DNA of 64,000 nucleotides from Gracilimonas sp017641085. Its GTDB lineage: Bacteria; Bacteroidota; Rhodothermia; Balneolales; Balneolaceae. The stretch lies in NCBI RefSeq assembly GCF_046115515.1, contig NZ_CP175953.1; one strand, 5' to 3'. The notes beneath the pieces are model-generated. The model saw only the letters and a list, made by a program, of their open reading frames with translations, ran no database searches and was not told the DNA's origin. Below are positions 57,924 to 64,000 of this stretch, in pieces. Each line of letters starts with the position of its first letter. The first letter of the stretch is position 1. A program made the position numbers and the translations under genes.

Positions 57924-60671
57924 ATGCATTCACAAAAAAATCGTTTGTTTCTCATTGTAATTGCCGCTCTTCTTTTTCCGGTTTGGGCTACGGCTCAGGG
58001 GGTTTTGAGTTTCGAAGATGTTATGAAATTCGAAGACATCGGCTCCATAGAACTGTCAGCAAATGGCGACTGGGTTGCTTATGAAGTGTGGCCCGATCGT
58101 GGTGATGGCCGGGTGGAGGTGAAAAGCACAAACGGACGGAATACCTACTCTATCACTTTAGGTGCATCGCCCGAAATCACACAAAACGGGACCTGGGTAG
58201 CTGCTTTCCGGAAGGTACCCCTGGCGGAAGAACTTAAATCCGACAAGAATAAACCGAAACAAGGGCTGTCTTTACTTTCCACAAGCGATGGCTCGATCAC
58301 GGAGTTTGACAGTGTTCGTTCTTTTGCTTTTTCAGAAGATGGAAGCTGGCTTGCCATTCAGCATCATCAGTCTAAAGAAGTGGAAGACCTCAAATCAGGG
58401 AATAAGAAGTTAGGTACAGAGGTTACGCTCTGGAACACCGAATCAGGCTCTGCTTTCTCTTTACCGTTTGTACGGGAAATGGAGTTCGACAGCCTTTCCA
58501 ATTACCTGGCCTATTCTGTGGTGGATACCTCTGACGGTGAAAACGGACTGTATGTTTTTAATTTAAATGATCAGGATTCCCGGGCTATTGACCTGGTGGA
58601 AAACGGATTATACGGAAACCTGACCTGGGACTATGACCTGCAAAAACTGGCATTCACCAAAGCTACGTATGACACTTCCTTTGTTGAAAGTAATGCTTCG
58701 GTTCATATCTGGAATGCACAAAATGAGGAGTTGTCCACGCTGCTGAATGCCGAAGCCGGGAACGAGGGATATGTGTTGCGATCTAACAACGAACTCACTT
58801 TTACTAATGATGGGCAACGACTGTTTTTTGGCTTTATGAATGCCGAAATGGCGGCGCTGGATACCAGGAAAGATGATGCTGAAGATGATGAAATAGATAT
58901 CTACGACGTGGATGATATCATTGAAGATCGAGGGCTGGATATCTGGCATGGAGATGACCCCCGAATCAAAACGCATGAAAAAGTTTCCTGGAATGCCACA
59001 AGAAATCATTTGTACATGGCGGTGTATCATCTTGATAAAGAAGAGTGGGTGCAGCTGGCTGATCATGAAATGCCGGAAATTGATATAGCTCATAACCCAA
59101 ATGTGGTATTGGGAAGTTCTCAGGTTCCGTACATGAAAGAAATGACCTGGGAAGGTTTTTTCAACGATTGGTACTATGTAAATCTGGAAACCGGAAAGCG
59201 TACGTTGATTGGGAAGAAATTTTCGGAAGGGGTTAGCCTTTCGCCTGGCGGTACGTTTGCAGCATTTTATGTGAACAAGCACTGGAATCTGCTTGATATC
59301 GAAAAGGGGGTAACCCGGAATATTACCGCAAACCTGGAAGTGCCATTCTATAACGAAGATCATGACTACCCATCCCGGGTGCCCGATTACGGTATCGCCG
59401 GTTGGGTTGAAGATGATCGTGCTGTAATGATTTATGACAAGTACGACATCTGGAGATTTCCAACCGATTTCAGTGAGCCCGTCTCTATTACCGATGGGGC
59501 CGGCCGGGAAGCCAAACGGATTTTCCGCATAGAAAGAATGGATAAGGATTGGGGGGAACCGTATGCCAATAATGAGGAGTTATTGCTGACTTCCTATCAC
59601 GACCTGAAGAAGAATTTCGGATTTTACTCAGCTAAAGTGAATCGAACAGGTGTCAGTCGGCTACTGGAAGAGGATAAGAAATTTACTTTTGTGGATAAAG
59701 CGGAGGATGCGAATACGATATTGTACAAACGGGAAGCCTACGATGAATTTCCCAATATCTGGGTAGCTAACAACCGGCAGTTTAAACGAAAAAGTAAGCT
59801 GACCAATCTTCATGAAGACCTCCATAAAAAATGGAATTGGGGGAAAGCTGAGCTCATCGACTGGTTAAGCTTGGATGGAAAGTATATTCAGGGTGTGGTC
59901 ATTAAGCCGGATAATTATGATCCTGATAAGCGGTATCCGATTATGACGTATTACTATCGGTTTTTTACCGATCGCTTGCATGATTTCAATGAGCCGAAGA
60001 CCAATCACCGCCCGGTTTTTGCTCAATATGTGAGTGACGAATACGTCGTTTTTCTTCCTGATATTCGTTTTGAAATTGGTCGTCCGGGCTTTGCGGCAAC
60101 CAAGAGTCTGGTGCCCGGCATACAGAAATTGATTGAGATGGGTATCGCTGATGAGGATAAGCTTGGTCTTCATGGCCATTCCTGGAGTGGTTACCAAACG
60201 GCCTTTATGGTTACCCAAACCGATATTTTTGATGCCGCTGTTTCCGGTGCACCGGTAAGTAATATGACCAGTGCGTATAGTGGTATCCGCTGGGGATCAG
60301 GGCTTGCACGGCAGTTTCAATACGAACGAACTCAAAGCCGGATTGGTCAAAGCCTGATAGAAGCTCCTGAAAAATACATTGAAAACTCACCGGTGTTTTT
60401 TGCGGATAAAATCACCACTCCGATGCTCATCATGCACGGAGATGCTGATGGCGCCGTTCCGTGGTATCAAAGTATTGAGATGTATCTGGCTATGCGACGC
60501 TACAACAAGGATGTAGTATTTCTTCAGTATCATGATGAACCGCATCATCCTCAAAAATTTTCCAATAAACTGGATTACGCTATTCGGATGAAAGAGTATT
60601 TCGACTATTATCTGAAAGGGGAAGGGGAACCGGAATGGATTATAAAAGGAGAAGCATACATGGGAGATTAG
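57924..60671 (+). CDS. S9 family (prolyl oligopeptidase/DPP IV-like) serine peptidase, exported
   Basis: Starts at ATG 57924 (MHSQKNRLFLIVIAALLFPVWATAQG), giving a signal peptide; the in-frame ATG at 57873 would place 17 residues before it. A beta-propeller-like region of about 600 residues precedes the alpha/beta hydrolase. Nucleophile Ser is in GLHGHSWSGYQTAFM, Asp in MLIMHGDADGAVPW and His in HDEPHHPQKF. The propeller contains two acidic, disordered-looking stretches (KDDAEDDEIDIYDVDDII). Substrate unknown. Length 915 from this start is large but not unusual for S9 proteins of Bacteroidota. Confidence 0.92.
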   Translation: MHSQKNRLFLIVIAALLFPVWATAQGVLSFEDVMKFEDIGSIELSANGDWVAYEVWPDRGDGRVEVKSTNGRNTYSITLGASPEITQNGTWVAAFRKVPLAEELKSDKNKPKQGLSLLSTSDGSITEFDSVRSFAFSEDGSWLAIQHHQSKEVEDLKSGNKKLGTEVTLWNTESGSAFSLPFVREMEFDSLSNYLAYSVVDTSDGENGLYVFNLNDQDSRAIDLVENGLYGNLTWDYDLQKLAFTKATYDTSFVESNASVHIWNAQNEELSTLLNAEAGNEGYVLRSNNELTFTNDGQRLFFGFMNAEMAALDTRKDDAEDDEIDIYDVDDIIEDRGLDIWHGDDPRIKTHEKVSWNATRNHLYMAVYHLDKEEWVQLADHEMPEIDIAHNPNVVLGSSQVPYMKEMTWEGFFNDWYYVNLETGKRTLIGKKFSEGVSLSPGGTFAAFYVNKHWNLLDIEKGVTRNITANLEVPFYNEDHDYPSRVPDYGIAGWVEDDRAVMIYDKYDIWRFPTDFSEPVSITDGAGREAKRIFRIERMDKDWGEPYANNEELLLTSYHDLKKNFGFYSAKVNRTGVSRLLEEDKKFTFVDKAEDANTILYKREAYDEFPNIWVANNRQFKRKSKLTNLHEDLHKKWNWGKAELIDWLSLDGKYIQGVVIKPDNYDPDKRYPIMTYYYRFFTDRLHDFNEPKTNHRPVFAQYVSDEYVVFLPDIRFEIGRPGFAATKSLVPGIQKLIEMGIADEDKLGLHGHSWSGYQTAFMVTQTDIFDAAVSGAPVSNMTSAYSGIRWGSGLARQFQYERTQSRIGQSLIEAPEKYIENSPVFFADKITTPMLIMHGDADGAVPWYQSIEMYLAMRRYNKDVVFLQYHDEPHHPQKFSNKLDYAIRMKEYFDYYLKGEGEPEWIIKGEAYMGD

Positions 60672-60674
60672 AAA

Positions 60675-60724
60675 TTTGAAATTATGAATGTTGGATTACA
60701 GTGATTCAACAGTCATAATTCAAA
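60675..60724. repeat. Imperfect inverted repeat between S9 peptidase and HD genes
   Basis: TTTGAAATTATGAATGTTGG (60675-60694, continuing ATTAC) pairs imperfectly with GTGATTCAACAGTCATAATT (60701-60720, continuing CAAA), about 20 of 24. The right arm encodes the last residues of the HD protein. Confidence 0.7.
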
Positions 60725-61369
60725 ATCTCCGCCCCATTCAGAAATGAATTGATCAACGAATTCTTTCATAAACTGATGGCGCTTTTCCGCTTCTTTTCTT
60801 CCGGCTTGGGTGTTCATCCGGTCTTTAAGCAGAAACAGCTTCTCATAAAAATGATTGAGGGTTGGTCCGGTGCTTTTCTTGTAGGCTTCAAAACTACTGT
60901 GGCTCTCAGGCTTAATTTCCGGGTTGTATAGTTCGCGGCCTTTATATCCGCCATAAGCAAAAGCCCTCGCAATCCCGATGGCGCCTAAAGCATCCAGCCG
61001 GTCAGCATCCTGCACTACTTTCCCTTCGATAGTATCCATCTTCGTTTCAACTTCAGCGCCTTTAAAGGATACATCACGGATGATGATGCATACCCGGTTG
61101 ATGATGGATTCTTCCACACCAATATTTTCCAGCCAATTTCGGGCAGTGGCCGGCCCGATTTCCTCATCCCCGTCATGAAACTTATGATCAGCAATGTCAT
61201 GCAGTAAGGCTGCCAGTTCCACGATAAAAAGATCAGCATCTTCAATCTTTGCCAGCTGAAGTGCCGTGTTTCTTACCCGGTGTATGTGCCACCAATCGTG
61301 ACCGGTTCCTTCACCCTGCAATTTCTTTCTTACGTACTCTTCTGTTTTTTCAATGATTTCTGAATCCAT
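60713..61369 (-). CDS. HD domain phosphohydrolase
   Basis: Starts at ATG 61369 (MDSEIIEKTEEYVRKKL), three bases after the end of the GH3 gene. The HD motifs are H in GHDWWHIHRVRNTALQLA, HD in ELAALLHDIADHKFHDGD, and the final Asp in VVQDADRLDALGAIGIARAFAYGG. This is the YedJ/YpgQ type of HD hydrolase, whose members have phosphatase or nucleotidase activity. Substrate unknown. Length 218. Confidence 0.9.
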   Translation of the reverse strand: MDSEIIEKTEEYVRKKLQGEGTGHDWWHIHRVRNTALQLAKIEDADLFIVELAALLHDIADHKFHDGDEEIGPATARNWLENIGVEESIINRVCIIIRDVSFKGAEVETKMDTIEGKVVQDADRLDALGAIGIARAFAYGGYKGRELYNPEIKPESHSSFEAYKKSTGPTLNHFYEKLFLLKDRMNTQAGRKEAEKRHQFMKEFVDQFISEWGGDFEL

Positions 61370-61371
61370 GG

Positions 61372-62490
61372 TCAAAAATTCATGCATGAACAAAGTCCTT
61401 CAATTACATTTATTTTGAGGGAGTCGATTCGGGAAAGAGAAGCTTCCACGTTTTCCTTTTCTATTTTTCCCTCTCGCAGCAGTTGTTGGATGATGCCTAT
61501 TGCCCGTTTAGCTATTTGTTCATCATAAGCGTGATTATTGCCCAAAACCAGTATATCTACCCCTGCATTAATGGCCTGTTGAAGGGCATTTTCCAGGCTG
61601 TACTTGCTGGTGATGATGGGTTTTTGAAGATCATCAGAAAGTATAACACCATCATAACCGAGGGAATCACGAAGTAATCCTGTGATCGTTTTTTCGGACA
61701 GGGTTCCGGGCCATACGGAATCAATATTGGCATTGAAGCTGTGTGCGGTCATGATTCCCCAAACGTCCCGATCTGATGAAAGAAGGGCACGATAAGGCTG
61801 CAGGAAATCATCCGTCCAAACATCAGTTACGTCATTTATCGAATCCGAGGGGTGATAATCGCTGCTGTAACCCGGAAAATACTTGGGTACGCTGAAGAGT
61901 AATTCCTTGTCATATTCGTCAAGAATGTGGCTCGCTTGCTGCGTTACCACATCGGGATCAGAAGAAATAATCTCCGGATTTGGTGCTTGATTTGAGGGGG
62001 GCTGTAAATCCAAACGAGGATTGAAATTGGTGTTGAGGCTAAGAACCGTAAATTCCTGAGCATATTTCCTGGAATAAGAAACGGACGATGCTGAATCCTG
62101 AAGAAAACCTTCTTTTAATTCCTCTGAGTCATTATATAAACTATTGAGCGGTGACTGGAAGCCGCCATCCTGATGAACAGCGATTATTGGTGAAATGGGA
62201 GCGTATGCAATCAGATCGCTGGAAAGTTTGAGCAGTTGGTCTTGCGACTCAATATTTCTCCCAAAACTCTCAAGTTCATAATCATAGTCATACAGAACGA
62301 CCCCGCCGATATTTAACTCCTTCAGATCTTTTACTATCGGGTGATTGTCGTCAATTTCTGTACCACGGAAACCCACAACAAGCATTTGTCCCAGTCTTTT
62401 TGAATCGATGACTTCTTCTTGTTGTGGGGCCTTTTGCTGGCACCCTGTGAGTGTGGACAGGATTATCAGAATGGGGAAAAGTCGGATCAT
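61372..62490 (-). CDS. Glycoside hydrolase family 3-like lipoprotein (NagZ-type)
   Basis: Lipobox LTGCQQ (MIRLFPILIILSTLTGCQQK). The barrel starts GQMLVVGFRGTEIDD. The usual KHFPGHG region is changed to KYFPGYSSDYHPSDS: the first His becomes Tyr, but the Asp-x-His pair (SSDYH) that supplies the acid/base is kept. The nucleophile Asp is in DGVILSDDLQKP. It may be a weak or altered N-acetylglucosaminidase, or a binding protein. Its ATG overlaps the previous gene stop. Confidence 0.8.
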   Translation of the reverse strand: MIRLFPILIILSTLTGCQQKAPQQEEVIDSKRLGQMLVVGFRGTEIDDNHPIVKDLKELNIGGVVLYDYDYELESFGRNIESQDQLLKLSSDLIAYAPISPIIAVHQDGGFQSPLNSLYNDSEELKEGFLQDSASSVSYSRKYAQEFTVLSLNTNFNPRLDLQPPSNQAPNPEIISSDPDVVTQQASHILDEYDKELLFSVPKYFPGYSSDYHPSDSINDVTDVWTDDFLQPYRALLSSDRDVWGIMTAHSFNANIDSVWPGTLSEKTITGLLRDSLGYDGVILSDDLQKPIITSKYSLENALQQAINAGVDILVLGNNHAYDEQIAKRAIGIIQQLLREGKIEKENVEASLSRIDSLKINVIEGLCSCMNF

Positions 62491-63947
62491 CAGTTCATTT
62501 GGTTTTTATATTCGGATAGTAAACTGTCTAAAACAGGTATGAAATTAAAGGAGGGACGAACATCGTTATATCGGGCAATTTCCCCATTCGGATCAACTAA
62601 AATATAGAACGGAATTCCACCCCCTTTATAGGCTTTGAAGGTCTTTTCATCAAACCCATTGCCTCCGTAAAGCTGAACCCATGGGAGTTCCAGTCGCTTA
62701 ATATCCTGCACCCAAACCAAGCTGTCGGCTTCGTTGGAAATCCCGATGATTTCGAGTTCATCACGTGAGTAATTGGCGTAGATGTCTTTCATGTAGGAAA
62801 ACTCTTCCAGGCAAGGCTGGCACCATCCTGCCCAAAAATCGAGCAGTACAAACTTACCCCGGTAATCTTTCATAGTATGGATATTTCCATCTATATCTGG
62901 CAGGGAAAACGGAACTGCCTGCTGGCCCGGGGAAACTGATTTGATTTCATTGTAGAAGTAAGTGAGAAATTCTGTGTACTCAGGATAACCAGAAAACTCT
63001 TCCAGGTAGGCTTCATAACTTGGAGTTGCCAATTCCAAATCCTGCTCTCCAATTCGTTCTGCAACCAGATACATTCGGGCGTGAGCCATTGCATCACGAC
63101 TTTCTATATGGTCTAACACCTGAAGGCGTTTCTCATTCAGTTCCTCATAGGCCAATCGTTTGATATCGTATTCAGACAAATCTTGCCCGTAAGCAGACTT
63201 AACGCTGTCGTAAATGCCAAAAGTGCGAGCGTAATAGTGGGCAAAGTCACGTATTCCTGCTCGCTGGGCCTTCAGTGATTCTATGGTGAAAAAATTGAGG
63301 GAATCGGCCAAAGAAAAAACGTGCTCTCTGGCAGAATCAGCATCAAAACTTTCATTGAACCGCTGATTGTATTCAATAGACCGGACAGCAAATACAAGGT
63401 GCTCGCCGATTGCTTTCAGGTAATAATCATGCAGTGGCGTGCCGGAAAGGTGCTTTTCAGCAATTTGGTATTTTCTTTCACTCAGCTTAAGCAGGGTGTT
63501 TTCTTCTCCAACCTTAATCTTTTCTTCCTCAAGGGGAATTTGTGTCTCGATTTCTTCAGTCTCAGTCAGGTAGCGATTATATCGTTCACCCCAAGATTCG
63601 GGATAGCCTTCCACGCGTACATTTTCAGGGAATGCAGCGCGCTGTATGGTAATTTCTAAATCAGCTTCGGGGGATAAGACAAGGGGATAGGATTCATCGT
63701 TTATCTGCAAAGTGCGAAGGTGCCGGGAGGATACAGGAGTGGTAAACGAAAAAGAGCCTTGATCGGATACTTTCAGGGTATCTCTTATCATCGGGGAATA
63801 TTTGTAATGAACAGGTTGTTGCTGAATGATGAGGTCGGCATCCCCGAGGTAATCGATGCTTCCCTGTATGGTTACTTGGTTATTCCCACAGGAGACAAAG
63901 ACAAGTGCAATGATTGTTAAATATTTGAATGGATTGGCAGAGGGCAT
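62490..63947 (-). CDS. TlpA-like thioredoxin lipoprotein with DUF4369-like domain
   Basis: Lipobox VSCGNN (IIALVFVSCGNN). The N-terminal 130 residues resemble the DUF4369 domain (VTIQGSIDYLGDADLIIQQQPVHYKYSPMIRDTLKVSDQGSFSF). A helical middle follows, then a C-terminal thioredoxin-like domain with GKFVLLDFWAGWCQPCLEEFSYM and the active CxxC as Cys-Gln-Pro-Cys. Anchored in the membrane, it probably reduces periplasmic disulfides or cytochrome c apoproteins. It is the first gene of a three-gene minus-strand run with GH3 and HD. Confidence 0.88.
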   Translation of the reverse strand: MPSANPFKYLTIIALVFVSCGNNQVTIQGSIDYLGDADLIIQQQPVHYKYSPMIRDTLKVSDQGSFSFTTPVSSRHLRTLQINDESYPLVLSPEADLEITIQRAAFPENVRVEGYPESWGERYNRYLTETEEIETQIPLEEEKIKVGEENTLLKLSERKYQIAEKHLSGTPLHDYYLKAIGEHLVFAVRSIEYNQRFNESFDADSAREHVFSLADSLNFFTIESLKAQRAGIRDFAHYYARTFGIYDSVKSAYGQDLSEYDIKRLAYEELNEKRLQVLDHIESRDAMAHARMYLVAERIGEQDLELATPSYEAYLEEFSGYPEYTEFLTYFYNEIKSVSPGQQAVPFSLPDIDGNIHTMKDYRGKFVLLDFWAGWCQPCLEEFSYMKDIYANYSRDELEIIGISNEADSLVWVQDIKRLELPWVQLYGGNGFDEKTFKAYKGGGIPFYILVDPNGEIARYNDVRPSFNFIPVLDSLLSEYKNQMN

Positions 63948-64000
63948 GGAAGTCCAATAATTAAAATCGTTTAATATTCTTACTGATTAAGGAAAATACT

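Noticed and set aside
58608..59363. 251-residue reading frame on the minus strand
   Set aside because: It lies entirely within the S9 peptidase gene, which has all domain motifs; the antisense frame shows no recognisable domain.

Overview
The window comes from the chromosome of a bacterium of the Bacteroidota/Rhodothermota lineage. It most resembles the Balneolaceae (Balneola/Gracilimonas type), but that placement is inferred. Supporting signs are a SusC/SusD pair with a FecI-like sigma factor and FecR-like anti-sigma factor, the Bacteroidota-type fused GlmU, DUF6580/DUF4956/DUF4168 proteins, a TAnnTTTG-type promoter in front of a tRNA, many genes without a strong Shine-Dalgarno sequence, and moderate GC content. 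Nearly all of it is housekeeping chromosome. There is no prophage, CRISPR array or plasmid backbone.

Layout. 0-5.2 kb holds the start of a division/cell-wall cluster on the minus strand (mraZ, rsmH, ftsL, a PASTA-containing ftsI, and murE running off the left edge), behind a promoter with MraZ boxes. 5.4-8.45 kb holds a secreted regulatory-domain protein, a DmpA-type peptidase and a REP-associated transposase. 8.45-12.5 kb is a methionine operon (metY, metX, hom) behind two transcription switches in series: a Cys/Met-rich leader-peptide attenuator and a SAM-I riboswitch. 12.7-16.4 kb holds era and mutS. 16.5-20.1 kb holds yihY-like, mpg, DUF4168, yceI-like and DUF6580 genes. 20.2-23.9 kb is a tight DUF4956/adaptor/TolC-like/SDR operon. 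24-25.7 kb is a cry-DASH operon with a 44-residue DUF2256 gene. 25.8-28.1 kb holds an isocitrate dehydrogenase-family gene, a holin-like membrane protein, an ElaA-like acetyltransferase and an Hpt protein. 28.35-28.46 kb carries three perfect DnaA boxes around an AT-rich core, a possible replication origin. 28.5-31.6 kb has glmS and the alternative glmU, divergent. 31.6-39.5 kb is a sigma/anti-sigma/SusC/SusD/NlpC nutrient-uptake locus. 39.7-44 kb holds an NlpC lipoprotein, pdxJ, a GntR regulator and a superfamily 1 helicase.

44.1-45.24 kb is the most unusual stretch. A tRNA-Gly gene, its GAAA-loop terminator and a small GIY-YIG endonuclease gene have been tandemly multiplied, giving two complete endonuclease genes and a third, truncated one. 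The second and third units each start with a damaged 3' fragment of the tRNA. 45.2-54.7 kb returns to ordinary genes (osmC-like, TPR histidine kinase, purF, engB, mnmD, DUF4097, M20 amidohydrolase, FAD oxidoreductase). 54.7-56.5 kb is a umuDC operon whose UmuD has lost both catalytic residues. 56.6-64 kb has crtZ-like, DinB, S9 peptidase, HD hydrolase, GH3 lipoprotein and thioredoxin-like lipoprotein genes.

The main points for follow-up are the tandem leader-peptide attenuator plus SAM-I riboswitch, the tRNA-Gly/GIY-YIG tandem array, the possible oriC, the inactive UmuD, and the in-frame REP-like hairpins inside the RAYT gene. All calls rest on reading the sequence and motif knowledge; no database search was run.
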